Shown one piece after another: positions 28,795 through 37,347 of a stretch of 64,000 nt of DNA. This stretch comes from Lysobacteraceae bacterium NML91-0213. Lineage in GTDB: Bacteria > Pseudomonadota > Gammaproteobacteria > Xanthomonadales > Xanthomonadaceae. The notes below the pieces were generated by a model. It was not told where the DNA came from and ran no database searches. It worked only from the letters and a program-made list of their open reading frames with translations. Where the stretch lies: the NCBI GenBank assembly GCA_002798175.1, contig NWQL01000004.1, positions 362,636 to 426,635 of the forward strand, written 5' to 3'. How positions within the stretch are numbered: position 1 is the first letter of the stretch; each line of letters starts with the position of its first letter. The position numbers and the translations under genes are program-made.

Positions 28795-29220
28795 ATGACC
28801 CCTTCCCGAGCACGCCTGTACGCGTATGCGATCCATCCATTGCATGCGGTGATGCTGGCCGGTTCGCTCGCGCTGTTCCTCGGCGCCGCACTGAGCGACA
28901 TCGCCTATTTCCGCACCTACGAGATCCAGTGGCAGAACTTCGCCTCGTGGCTGATCGTCGGCGGCCTGGTGTTTTCCGCGGTCGCGGTGCTGTTTTCGCT
29001 GTTCGACCTGCGCGGTGCGGTGCGCACGCGCGGCAGCGCCGTCTACGCGCTGGTGGTGGTGGCGATGTGGGTGGTCGGCTTCTTCAACGCGCTGATGCAC
29101 GCGCGCGACGCCTGGGCCAGCATGCCGGGCGGCCTGGTCATGTCGTTGATCGTTGTCGTACTGGGGCTGGTGGCGACCTTCATGGGGTTTCGCACCGTCC
29201 GCACGGGAGAACTGAAATGA
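28795..29220 (+). CDS. DUF2231 membrane protein
   Basis: A 141-residue integral membrane protein with four membrane segments; the start AIHPLHAVMLAGSLALFLGAA is characteristic of DUF2231. The gene overlaps the downstream PQQ-type dehydrogenase gene (ATGA). Such pairs suggest a role in electron transfer or haem/quinone interaction, but this is inference. The 239 bases upstream hold its promoter; no clear hexamers stand out. Confidence 0.85.
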   Translation: MTPSRARLYAYAIHPLHAVMLAGSLALFLGAALSDIAYFRTYEIQWQNFASWLIVGGLVFSAVAVLFSLFDLRGAVRTRGSAVYALVVVAMWVVGFFNALMHARDAWASMPGGLVMSLIVVVLGLVATFMGFRTVRTGELK

Positions 29221-30617
29221 GCCGCACTTCACTGACCCTCGCCGCGGCGCTGGCCGTGTCACTCGCCGCCTGCAATCCGGCGCCCGAGCCCGAGCTGCAG
29301 TACGGCCCCGAAGTCAACCTGCCCGAACCCAAGCGCGGCCTGCTGCCGCAGATGGTCATCGCCGACCCGTCGCCCTGGGGTGACCAGGTGCCGGCGGTTC
29401 CGGCCGGCTTCGAAGTCCGCGCGATCGCCACCGGGCTGGGCATTCCGCGCCAGACCCTGGTGCTGCCCAACGGCGACATCCTCGTGGCCGAGGGCCGCGG
29501 CGGCAATGCGCCCAAGCTCAAGCCGAAGGACATCATCGCCGGGCCGATCAAGGCCAGGGGCACCACGCAGGTCAAGAGCGGCAACCGCCTGACCCTGCTG
29601 CGCGACGCCGATGGCGACGGCGAATACGAGCTGCAGACGGTGTTCGCCGAGAACCTCAACGCGCCGTACGGCCTGGCACTGGTCGGCAACAACCTGTACG
29701 TGGCCAACCAGGACGCGGTGGTGCGCTTCGACTACCAGCCCGGCCAGACCCAGGCCAGTGGCGAGCCGGAGCTGCTGACCCCGCTGCCGTCCGACATCAA
29801 CCACCACTGGACCAAGGCGATGACCGCCAGCGCCGACGGTCGCTTCCTGTATGTCGGCATCGGCTCGAATTCGAACATCACCGAGCGCGGCATGACCGCC
29901 GAGCAGGATCGCGCGATGGTGTGGGAGATCGACGCGGAAACCGGCATGCACAGGCAGTACGCCACCGGCCTGCGCAATCCGACCGCGCTGGCGATCGAGC
30001 CGACCACCCGCCAGCTGTGGGCGGTGGTCAACGAGCGCGACGAGATCGGCCCCGACCTCGTGCCCGACTACCTGACCTCGGTGCAGGAAGGCGGCTTCTA
30101 CGGCTGGCCGTGGGCGTACTGGGATGGCCACGTGGACGACCGCGTGCGTCCGCAGAACCCCGAGAAGGTGGCCGCCACCATCACCCCCGACTACAGCCTC
30201 GGCGCGCACGTCGCCTCGCTGGGCGTGGACTTCTCCTCGCCGGTGATAGGGCCGGAGTTCGCCGAGGGTGCCTTCGTGGGCATGCACGGCAGCTGGAACC
30301 GCTCGGAGCCGGTCGGCTACAAGGTGGTGTTCGTGCGCTTCGAGAACGGGCGCCCGGTGGGCCAGCCGGTGGACTTCGCGACCAACTTCCGCGACGACGA
30401 CGGCACCACGCGCGGCCGCCCGGTGGGCGTCACGGTGGACCCGCGTGGCGCGGTGATCATCGCCGACGACCTGGCCAACATCATCTGGCGGGTGTCGCGC
30501 GTGGGTGGTCCGGCAGTGGCGCCGCAGCCGGCGGCACCGGCACCGGCCGATGTCGCGACGGGAGGCGACACCGCACCTCCCGCCGACGTGGCGGCAGCGG
30601 AGACCGTCTCGCAGTAA
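29217..30617 (+). CDS. PQQ-dependent sugar (glucose/sorbosone-type) dehydrogenase lipoprotein
   Basis: A 466-residue exported beta-propeller with lipobox SLAAC (Cys19). The propeller begins near residue 62 (VPAGFEVRAIATGLGIPRQ); FVGMHGSWNR and RPVGVTVDPRGAVIIADD are typical of the GDH-B/L-sorbosone dehydrogenase family. It would oxidise sugars in the periplasm with PQQ. The Pro/Ala-rich last 45 residues are a disordered tail. Coupled to the DUF2231 gene; a terminator follows. Confidence 0.85.
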   Translation: MSRTSLTLAAALAVSLAACNPAPEPELQYGPEVNLPEPKRGLLPQMVIADPSPWGDQVPAVPAGFEVRAIATGLGIPRQTLVLPNGDILVAEGRGGNAPKLKPKDIIAGPIKARGTTQVKSGNRLTLLRDADGDGEYELQTVFAENLNAPYGLALVGNNLYVANQDAVVRFDYQPGQTQASGEPELLTPLPSDINHHWTKAMTASADGRFLYVGIGSNSNITERGMTAEQDRAMVWEIDAETGMHRQYATGLRNPTALAIEPTTRQLWAVVNERDEIGPDLVPDYLTSVQEGGFYGWPWAYWDGHVDDRVRPQNPEKVAATITPDYSLGAHVASLGVDFSSPVIGPEFAEGAFVGMHGSWNRSEPVGYKVVFVRFENGRPVGQPVDFATNFRDDDGTTRGRPVGVTVDPRGAVIIADDLANIIWRVSRVGGPAVAPQPAAPAPADVATGGDTAPPADVAAAETVSQ

Positions 30618-30644
30618 CCATCGGCGGATGGCGGCAAAAATCGC

Positions 30645-30677
30645 AGCGCGGAAGGCATGGCCTCCCGCGCTGTTTTT
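30645..30677 (+). terminator. Rho-independent terminator
   Basis: AGCGCGG and CCGCGCT form the base of an extended hairpin, with an inner AGGC/GCCT pair, followed by GTTTTTC. It ends the DUF2231-dehydrogenase operon and borders the outer end of repeat copy 3. Confidence 0.88.
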
Positions 30678-30869
30678 CTGGTTCTTCTTCCAACTCCACG
30701 GAGATGTCGTACGGCTGAAATGGCCCGGTGCGCGCGTGCTTCATTGCGTGCTGGACCGTCCGTCATGCGCACACGGGGCGTGTTGTCCTTCCGTCTTCTC
30801 CACGCAGCGGTGGTGGCGCAAAGCACGGATGTCGGGTGTCGGTGAGGTGCCTCGTTTGGCGTCGCGCCG

Positions 30870-31284
30870 CCCGTCGCGCGCACCGGGGGGGGTGCTCCCC
30901 CGGCCTGAGTCCGCGTCCAGCTACCACGGCCGGCCGCCGGCCATCCATGGCCGGCTGGGAGCACACCCCCCGGTGCACGCGACGGGCCCGGGCATTCGTC
31001 GGCTTCGGCACGCAAAGCAATAGCGGTTGCTGCCCGCGTCGCCTGCCACCGACCACGGCCCGGCGTTCGCAGTTCCTGTGGACGTCAGCGGTGGCGCAGC
31101 CGAAGTCGTCGACCCCACGACGGCCTGCCGTTATTCGCCTTTGAGTCTTTCCGCCCAGACGACGTCCGGGGCCCGTCGTGGACGCAGGGGGATGTCCAGA
31201 GCCGGCCATGGACGGCCGGCGGCCGGATGTGGGAGCAGGACGCGGAGATATCCGGCTGGGCATTCCCCTGTGGCCGCGGCGGGC
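30870..31284. repeat. Composite inverted repeat element, copy 3 (reverse orientation)
   Basis: Unit B (30870-30986) and unit A (31171-31284) in the opposite order and orientation to copies 1 and 2; total 415 bases with a 184-base spacer. Terminal repeats of unit B are CCCGTCGCGCGCACC... and its complement ending CGCGACGGG. Extended similarity to copy 2 runs from about 30765 to about 31380. The rest of the 30618-31502 gap holds the dehydrogenase terminator and, at 31400-31502, GC-rich sequence without a recognisable gene. The flanking genes are convergent. Confidence 0.9.
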
Positions 31285-31502
31285 CGCCCGCGCCCCACCC
31301 GGCCCGTGCTCCGGCTCTGGCTTTGCTCCAGGCTTCCGGCCTTCGGGCCGCGAGGCTCCGCGCTCGGATGGAACCCCCAAGACCCGGTTGTGTCTTGCGA
31401 CGTCTGCGCCGGGGCGCACCGCGCCGGGTTGCACCACGCGTCGACTCACACGCGCGCAGAAGATTGATCGGCGCGCGTGGGGCCGGGTCGTGCGTGCGCG
31501 AC

Positions 31503-32159
31503 CTACCTGCGCTTCGCCCGAGACGCGCGCGCGCGTTTCTTCGCCGGGGTGGTGCCCGCGCCGCTTGCCTGGGCGCCGGCGTCCGGCATCCATTCCAGGC
31601 TCGACAGCACGTCGAGATAGGCCATCAGGTGGTGCAGGCACTCCGGCGACTCGTCGCGCATCAGCCGCAGCGCGCGCTGCACCAGGTTGGCGGAGTTCAA
31701 CGGACCGGCATCGGTGGCCGCCGGGGCCAGCGCCTCGCGGGTCTGTCCTTCGATGCGCAAGCGCGACCACAGCGCGCGCAGCGGCTGCAGCGCCGGCAGC
31801 GCCGGATACGCGGCGCGCGCGGGCAGGCCGTCGACGGCATGCGCGTCGCGCCAGCGGGCTTCCTGTTCGAGCGTGGCCAGCAACGGAGCGAACAACGACG
31901 TTCGCACAGCTGACGCTGGTGGATGTCCGGCGGCTGGCTGGGCGATCACGCGGTCGACGTCGATCGCGGCCCGTGGCGCGCGATGCTCCGGGTCCCCGGC
32001 AAGCGATGCTTCGAGCGCGGCGATCCGCTGCTCGAGTGCCGCGCGCAGTGCACCGTCCGCGCCATCCATGCGCCGGCGCAGTGCGTCGATGCGTCGACGT
32101 CGCAGTGCCTGCACGACGGAGGGCGTCGGTGCCATGCCGTCGGGTGCGTCAGCCGCCAT
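31503..32159 (-). CDS. DUF2894-family protein
   Basis: A 218-residue soluble protein, last gene of the four-gene DUF3348-DUF802-OmpA-DUF2894 cluster. Features: an N-terminal basic helix (VVQALRRRRIDALRRRMDGA), an Arg/Ala-rich helical centre, the segment GPLNSANLVQRALRLMRDES and a highly basic Lys/Arg tail (KKRARASRAKRR). Overlaps the OmpA-like gene by 11 bases when started at 32159; ATG at 32135 is an alternative. As I recall, DUF2894 proteins accompany the Zorya type III core, but I cannot verify this here. Confidence 0.75.
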   Translation of the reverse strand: MAADAPDGMAPTPSVVQALRRRRIDALRRRMDGADGALRAALEQRIAALEASLAGDPEHRAPRAAIDVDRVIAQPAAGHPPASAVRTSLFAPLLATLEQEARWRDAHAVDGLPARAAYPALPALQPLRALWSRLRIEGQTREALAPAATDAGPLNSANLVQRALRLMRDESPECLHHLMAYLDVLSSLEWMPDAGAQASGAGTTPAKKRARASRAKRR

Positions 32160-32790
32160 TGGCAGCCGGCTGCGGGCGCGGCACCGGCGCCATCTCGACG
32201 CGGCGGTTGCGCGCACGCCCGGCTTCGTCGCTGTTGGACGCCACCGGCTGTTCGGCACCGAATGCGGCGGCGAACACCGACGACGCGGGCACGCCGTGTT
32301 CGACCAGCGCGCGGGTCACGGTGAGCGCGCGCTGTGCCGACAGTTCCAGGTTGTCGGCGAAGCGGCGGTTGTCGCCGCGGATCGGACGGTCGTCGGTGAA
32401 ACCGCTCACCATCAGGATCTCGTCGCGCGTGCCAAGGTAGCCGGCCAGCGGCCCGGCCAGCGTTTCTAGAAGCTCCACGCCCTCCGGCTGCAGGCGGTCG
32501 GAATTCAACGCGAACAGCACGCTGCCACGGATGCCGATGCGACCATCGACCAGGGTGATGCGGCCCGCGGCCAGCGGCGCGGCCAGCGCATCCTCCAGCG
32601 CCTGGCGACGCTGTTCCTCGGCCCGGCGCTGGGCGATCTCCTCCTGCAGCTGTACCTCCAGGTGCAGCTGCACACCGATCACGCCGACCAGGATCAGCAC
32701 GAACACGCCCAGCAGCACCGACATCAGGTCGCCGAACGCGGCCCACACCGGCGTGCCGGCATCGGTGTCGTGGTCGATCTCCAGGCTCAT
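32149..32790 (-). CDS. MotB/ZorB-like OmpA-domain protein
   Basis: A 213-residue inner-membrane protein: a short cytoplasmic start, one membrane helix (about 22-40) with Asp21 at its cytoplasmic edge in AAFGDLMSVLLGVF, as in proton-conducting MotB/ExbD/ZorB proteins, a coiled coil (about 42-68) and a C-terminal OmpA peptidoglycan-binding domain (about 85-203, with SGFTDDRPI, LSAQRA and ARNRRVEM). Translationally coupled by ATGA to the upstream long-tailed channel gene. Likely the stator partner of that protein. Confidence 0.85.
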   Translation of the reverse strand: MSLEIDHDTDAGTPVWAAFGDLMSVLLGVFVLILVGVIGVQLHLEVQLQEEIAQRRAEEQRRQALEDALAAPLAAGRITLVDGRIGIRGSVLFALNSDRLQPEGVELLETLAGPLAGYLGTRDEILMVSGFTDDRPIRGDNRRFADNLELSAQRALTVTRALVEHGVPASSVFAAAFGAEQPVASNSDEAGRARNRRVEMAPVPRPQPAANGG

Positions 32791-34874
32791 GCGCCGGCCC
32801 TGTCCTGCACGCCGGGCAACTGCCGCAGCTCCTCGATGATCTGCTTCTGCGCCAGCACGCTGAGATCGACCACTTCGCGTGCCTGCGCCACGTAGTAGGC
32901 GAGCTGTTCGTCACTGCGGGAGGCGGTGGCCTCGAGCATGGTGCCGATGCCCTCGAGGCGTTCCAGCAGGCGTTCGCTGCCGGCACCGAACAGCTCCACT
33001 GCGCTGCCGAAGGCCTCGCCGAGGCTGGCGATGTCGGCGGCGCCCGCGCCGATGCGGGTGGCGGCGGCGTCGAGCCGGCCGGTCTCGTGCCCGACATGTT
33101 CGAGGAAGCGGTCGCCGACGCGTTCCAGCAGGCCGGCACTGGTCGACACCAGTGCGTCGATGGCCTCGCGCTGCTGCACCGAGGCGTGGTTCACCGCATC
33201 GAGCAGCGTCGCCAGCGTTTCCATCAGCTGGGTGCGTTCGGCCAGCATCGCCGTGTCGCGCACCATGCTGTCGGAGAGCTTCTGGCGCAGTTCCGCCACC
33301 ACCTCGGCGGCCACGCGCGGGGCTTCCGATGCCGCCTGCACCAGCGTGGCGATCTCGGCGATGGTGGCGCTGGCATGCGCCTGCGATTGTTCGCCGATCT
33401 GCTGCGCGGTGCGCGACAACGCTTCGCAGATCGCCTGCTGGCGCTGCGTGGCGTCGTCGCCGATGCGCGTCCAGTCATCGCGCAGGGCAGTGGCCATCGC
33501 CGCGAGTTCGCGGTTCCATGCCGCGAGGCGTTCGCCATCGCCCCGGGCCAGCGTGTCCTGCAGCCGTGCATGCGAGACGGCGACGTCGTCGAGCAACGCC
33601 TGCGCCCTGGTGGCGAGCTGGTCGGCCGCGGCCACCAGCACTGCCTGCTGCCGTTCGACGAGCTGCGTGTGCTGCGCCTGCTGGCGATCCAGCGCAGCAT
33701 CCCAGGCGCTTCCGATGCGCGTGGCATTGCCGTCGAGTTGCGCCGTCACCGTATCCACCAGCGTCGCCGCGTGCCCGGTGAAATGCGTGCCGAGGGCGTC
33801 GAGGCGCTGGGTGGTGCTGTCGGCCAGGGCCATCTGCGCGTCGTGCTGCCGGTCCAGTGCCTGCTGCCACAACGTGGCCATCGCGCTGTTGTGGATTTCG
33901 GCACCGGCAGCCAGGGCCCGCAGCTGGCGTTCGACGGCATCGCCCAACGCTTCGTGCAGACGTGCGGTCTCGCGGGTGACCGCGTCCATGGTGGTTGCAA
34001 CGACCGGCTGCAGCGCATCGCCGAAGGCGCGTGCACTGTCGGCCGCACTGCGCTGCAGCGACTGCTGCACCGACGCGGCGAGGCGTTCATAGGCGGCCGC
34101 GGTACCGGCATGGAACTGTTCCTGCCGTGCAGCCTGCTGCGCCTGCGCGTCCTGCGCCTGGCGTTCCAGCGCGGCCATCATGTCCTGCAGGCGCTCGACC
34201 AGCACCGGCATGGTGGCCGATTGCGCGCGCATCAGCTGCAGCGCCTCGTCGCGCTGCTGCGCGCGCGAATGCGGGCGCAGGGTGGTCGCGATCGCGGCGT
34301 CGAGGCGGCGGACAATCGCGCTGCGTTCGCTGCGACACAGCGCCGCCAGCAGGCCAAGCATCGCCGAGGCGGCGACACCGGCGATGGAGGTGCCGAACGC
34401 AACGCCGAGGCCTTCGACCGGTGCCGCCAGCGAGTCGCGCACCGCCTGCAGGTCGCTGGCGGTCTGCAGCGCCATGCCGGTGCCGCGCAGCGTCAGCAGC
34501 ATGCCCAGCAGGGTGCCGAGCATGCCCAGCAGCACCAGCATGCCGACCAGGTAGGGCGTGAGCGAGGGCACCGGCAGGGGCGCGCGCCCCTCCTCCACGC
34601 GCAGGCGCACCGCGCCGCGCAGCGAGGGATCGAGCGGAGCCAGCCAGTCCGCAAGCGTCGCCGGGGGATCGGCCAGCCCGTCGAGCGCGCGTTCGAGGCC
34701 GGCGGTGGCCTGGCGGTAGCGGTGCAGTTCCAGCGCACCGACCAGGTACAGGACGCCGATCAGCAGGGTGACGGCCAGCGCCAGCGCGTGGCTGCCGAAA
34801 TAGCCGGCGCCGATCCAGCCGATGGCCAGCAGGCCGGTCGCGAATACCGGCCAATGGAGGAAGTGTCTGTTCAT
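32787..34874 (-). CDS. DUF802 protein: MotA/TolQ/ExbB/ZorA-like channel with a ~500-residue helical tail
   Basis: A 695-residue membrane protein. Membrane segments lie near 10-26, 31-49, 107-128 and 155-180; the last two carry the small-residue pattern of MotA/TolQ/ExbB channels (LGMLGTLLGMLLTLRGTG and GLGVAFGTSIAGVAAS). From about 190 to the end is an Ala/Gln/Glu/Arg-rich helical tail with repeating heptad-like segments, as in ZorA. It overlaps both neighbours by four bases. Proposed role: ion-driven motor with the MotB-like protein, the tail reaching into the cytoplasm. DUF802 itself has no assigned function that I know. Confidence 0.82.
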   Translation of the reverse strand: MNRHFLHWPVFATGLLAIGWIGAGYFGSHALALAVTLLIGVLYLVGALELHRYRQATAGLERALDGLADPPATLADWLAPLDPSLRGAVRLRVEEGRAPLPVPSLTPYLVGMLVLLGMLGTLLGMLLTLRGTGMALQTASDLQAVRDSLAAPVEGLGVAFGTSIAGVAASAMLGLLAALCRSERSAIVRRLDAAIATTLRPHSRAQQRDEALQLMRAQSATMPVLVERLQDMMAALERQAQDAQAQQAARQEQFHAGTAAAYERLAASVQQSLQRSAADSARAFGDALQPVVATTMDAVTRETARLHEALGDAVERQLRALAAGAEIHNSAMATLWQQALDRQHDAQMALADSTTQRLDALGTHFTGHAATLVDTVTAQLDGNATRIGSAWDAALDRQQAQHTQLVERQQAVLVAAADQLATRAQALLDDVAVSHARLQDTLARGDGERLAAWNRELAAMATALRDDWTRIGDDATQRQQAICEALSRTAQQIGEQSQAHASATIAEIATLVQAASEAPRVAAEVVAELRQKLSDSMVRDTAMLAERTQLMETLATLLDAVNHASVQQREAIDALVSTSAGLLERVGDRFLEHVGHETGRLDAAATRIGAGAADIASLGEAFGSAVELFGAGSERLLERLEGIGTMLEATASRSDEQLAYYVAQAREVVDLSVLAQKQIIEELRQLPGVQDRAGA

Positions 34875-35536
34875 GCGTCCACGGAAGAAGGCCGAAGCGC
34901 GGCAAGCAGTGCTTCGACGGGTTGGAAACGGAAGTCGAGTTCGGCCAGCAGCACCTGCCGGGCGTCCTCGCGGAACGGAACATGCCAGCGGTCACCGTTG
35001 CCATCGGCCGCGTGATGCAGGCGTTCGCAATGCGCGGCCAGCAGGGCGGGCACCGGGCCCAGCAGCGCGTGCTCGCGCGGGCTCAGCACGCCTTCGAGCA
35101 CCGCATCGACTGCCGCCAGGCGTGCATGGCCGGGCGATTGCCGGGACAGCCGATCGCGCACCTGCCCGCGCAGCCGCCCGGTGGCCGCCTGCATCGCGCG
35201 TTGCAGCGACTGGCAGTGGCGCAGCACCGCGGCCGCGGCTGCATCCCGGCCGGCGTCCGCGGCCGGCCAGCCACGGTCGGCCGCGATGGCGTCGGCAAGG
35301 TCCGCACGCGCGCGTGCGCATTCCCCGGTATCGATGCCCGTGCCGGCGTCCTCGTCCATCGCGACGGGACCATCGAGTGCGCGCGACAGTGCCACCGCGC
35401 GCGGCCAGTCCAGCCAGTCACCCAGCCGCGCCGTCGGCGCCGGCACGGCCGGCATCGGCGGCGCCCCCGCGATCCGCGCCAGCAGGCGGGGCAGGGTCGA
35501 GGCTGGAACCGTTGCCCGGAGCGGGGCGTCCTGCAT
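34871..35536 (-). CDS. DUF3348-family protein
   Basis: A 221-residue soluble protein, first gene of the cluster. The Ala/Arg-rich helical sequence contains ARIAGAP, a central LRHCQSLQRAMQAATGRLRGQ and a C-terminal FREDARQVLLAELDFRFQPVEALLAAL segment that I associate with DUF3348. The start is the ATG at 35536; a TTG four codons upstream is possible. Coupled by ATGA to the DUF802 gene. Divergent from the aldolase gene, so the promoter lies in 35537-35668. Confidence 0.78.
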   Translation of the reverse strand: MQDAPLRATVPASTLPRLLARIAGAPPMPAVPAPTARLGDWLDWPRAVALSRALDGPVAMDEDAGTGIDTGECARARADLADAIAADRGWPAADAGRDAAAAAVLRHCQSLQRAMQAATGRLRGQVRDRLSRQSPGHARLAAVDAVLEGVLSPREHALLGPVPALLAAHCERLHHAADGNGDRWHVPFREDARQVLLAELDFRFQPVEALLAALRPSSVDA

Positions 35537-35668
35537 GCGACTGGCCAAAAGACGGCCATTTTACAGTGCCGGGCACATGCACCGGCCTGCGCGCGCCTGA
35601 AGCGTCGGCACCCGCGGGGTATCATTGTCGGCCGCAGGACCCCCTTCACGACAGGACAGGACATCGAC

Positions 35669-36562
35669 GTGGCAGTGAATCAGCAGCAACTCGACCGGAT
35701 CGCCTCGGGCAAGGGCTTCATCGCCGCACTCGACCAGAGCGGCGGCAGCACGCCGAAGGCGCTGAAGCTCTACGGCATCGATGAATCGGCGTGGTCCGAC
35801 GAGGCCGGGATGTACGACCTGGTGCACCAGATGCGCACCCGCATCGTCACCAGCCCCGCCTTCACCGGCGAGCGCATCCTCGGCGCGATCCTCTTCGAGC
35901 GTACCCTCGACGCCAGCTTTGCCGGCCAGGACGCCGCCAGCTTCCTCTGGAACGAGAAGCAGGTGGTGCCGTTCCTGAAGATCGACAAGGGCCTGGAGGA
36001 CGAGGCCAACGGGGTGCAGCTGATGAAGCCGATCCCGGGGCTTGCCGAATTGCTGGCCAAGGCGAAGTCCAAGGGCGTGTTCGGCACCAAGGAGCGTTCG
36101 GTCATCAAGTCCAATAACGCCGCCGGTATCGCCGCGGTGCTCGACCAGCAGTTCGAGCTCGGCCAGCAGGTGCTCGACGCCGGGCTGGTGCCGATCATCG
36201 AGCCGGAAGTCGACATCAAGGCCGCCGACAAGGAAGCCATCGAGGTCGAGCTGAAGAAGGGCCTGATCGAGCGGCTGGACCGCATCGACGCGAAGACCCC
36301 GGTGATCCTCAAGCTCACCCTGCCCAGCGTGGACGGCTATTTCCAGGAGCTGGTGGACCATCCGTCGGTGCTGAAGGTGGTGGCGCTGTCGGGCGGCTAC
36401 AGCCGCGACGATGCCAACGCGAAGCTGGCGAAGAACCCGGGCGTGGTGGCGAGCTTCAGCCGCGCGCTGACCGAGGGGCTGAGCGCGCAGCAGACCGACG
36501 AGGCGTTCAACCAGTCGCTGGACACCGCGATCGAGTCGATCTACCGGGCTTCTATCGCCTGA
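35669..36562 (+). CDS. fda: Fructose-bisphosphate aldolase, class I
   Basis: A 297-residue glycolytic/gluconeogenic aldolase of the bacterial class I type (as in Staphylococcus Fda). It starts near the characteristic GKGFIAALDQSGGSTPKAL; the Schiff-base Lys is expected in VILKLTLPS, and GGYSRDDANAKL is near the phosphate site. I chose the GTG at 35669 (AGGACA upstream); a GTG at 35675 is possible. A TATCAT at 35620-35625 could be a -10 element. A bidirectional terminator follows. Confidence 0.92.
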   Translation: MAVNQQQLDRIASGKGFIAALDQSGGSTPKALKLYGIDESAWSDEAGMYDLVHQMRTRIVTSPAFTGERILGAILFERTLDASFAGQDAASFLWNEKQVVPFLKIDKGLEDEANGVQLMKPIPGLAELLAKAKSKGVFGTKERSVIKSNNAAGIAAVLDQQFELGQQVLDAGLVPIIEPEVDIKAADKEAIEVELKKGLIERLDRIDAKTPVILKLTLPSVDGYFQELVDHPSVLKVVALSGGYSRDDANAKLAKNPGVVASFSRALTEGLSAQQTDEAFNQSLDTAIESIYRASIA

Positions 36563-36584
36563 CTCCTGACGACAGGTGGTGACG

Positions 36585-36610
36585 AAAGGCCGGCAGCGAT
36601 GCCGGCCTTT
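36585..36610. terminator. Bidirectional rho-independent terminator
   Basis: AAAGGCCGGCA and TGCCGGCCTTT form an 11-bp stem around GCGA, between the convergent aldolase and thioesterase genes. Confidence 0.88.
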
Positions 36611-36611
36611 C

Positions 36612-37004
36612 TCATGCCAGCGGCGGCACCTGCACCGGCCGCCCGCGCGCATCGAGCGCGATCATCACGAAGTGCCCGCGCGTACACAGCTCGCGCTCGC
36701 CGCTGAGGAGGTCCTCGGCCACCAGCTCGACCTCCACCTTCATCGACGTCCGTCCCACCTCCACCACGCGCGCGATCGTTTCCACCAGCTGGCCCTGGCG
36801 GATGGGCAGCTTGAAGTCGACCTGTTCCGAACGCGCGGTGACCACCGTGCGGCGGGCATAGCGCGACGCCGCGATGAAGGCCGCCTTGTCCATCCATGCC
36901 AGCGCGGTGCCGCCGAACAGCGTGCCCATGTGGTTGGTGTGGTCCGGAAACACGATCTCGAGCATGCGCGCCTCGGTGGTGGGTGCGTCGTCGATCGGTG
37001 CCAT
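36612..37004 (-). CDS. Acyl-CoA thioesterase, YciA-like hotdog fold
   Basis: A 130-residue single hotdog domain. The family motif NHMGTLFGGTALAWMDKAA (about 24-42) carries the catalytic Asp, followed by VDFKLPIRQGQLVE. It hydrolyses acyl-CoA esters. It is the last gene of the nrdB-flavodoxin-thioredoxin run; only one base separates it from the thioredoxin stop. The functional link to nucleotide reduction is unclear and may be only positional. Confidence 0.87.
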   Translation of the reverse strand: MAPIDDAPTTEARMLEIVFPDHTNHMGTLFGGTALAWMDKAAFIAASRYARRTVVTARSEQVDFKLPIRQGQLVETIARVVEVGRTSMKVEVELVAEDLLSGERELCTRGHFVMIALDARGRPVQVPPLA

Positions 37005-37005
37005 G

Positions 37006-37347
37006 TCATGCCTCCAGCGTGTGGATGTGCGCGGCGACCGCGGTGGCGATCTGCGCGGGAGTGCGGAAGCCTGCCATGCGGGCGACCTCCGCACCGTCGA
37101 CGAACAGTGACAGCGTCGGCGTCTGCCGCAGCCCGAGCGCGCGGAAGAACTCCGCGCCCACGGTTTCCATCCGCACCTTCAGCAGCACCACCTCGGGTGC
37201 GTGGGGAGTGGCGGCGAACCTCTGCAGCGACAGCTCGAGCATACGGCAGCCGGGGCAATTGTCCTTGTAGTAGTCCACCAGCAGGTATGGATGGGTACGG
37301 ATGGCCAGTGCATGGTCATCGGGCGAGGTGGCGTTGATCGTCTTCAT
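37006..37347 (-). CDS. Thioredoxin-like protein in the ribonucleotide reductase operon
   Basis: A 113-residue thioredoxin fold with active site CPGC (Cys31-Cys34) instead of the usual CGPC, and the cis-Pro in QTPTLSLF. Its gene overlaps the 3' end of the flavodoxin gene by 32 bases. Position suggests it reduces the NrdA C-terminal cysteines or the flavodoxin, in the manner of NrdH/thioredoxin; this is inference. Confidence 0.8.
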   Translation of the reverse strand: MKTINATSPDDHALAIRTHPYLLVDYYKDNCPGCRMLELSLQRFAATPHAPEVVLLKVRMETVGAEFFRALGLRQTPTLSLFVDGAEVARMAGFRTPAQIATAVAAHIHTLEA

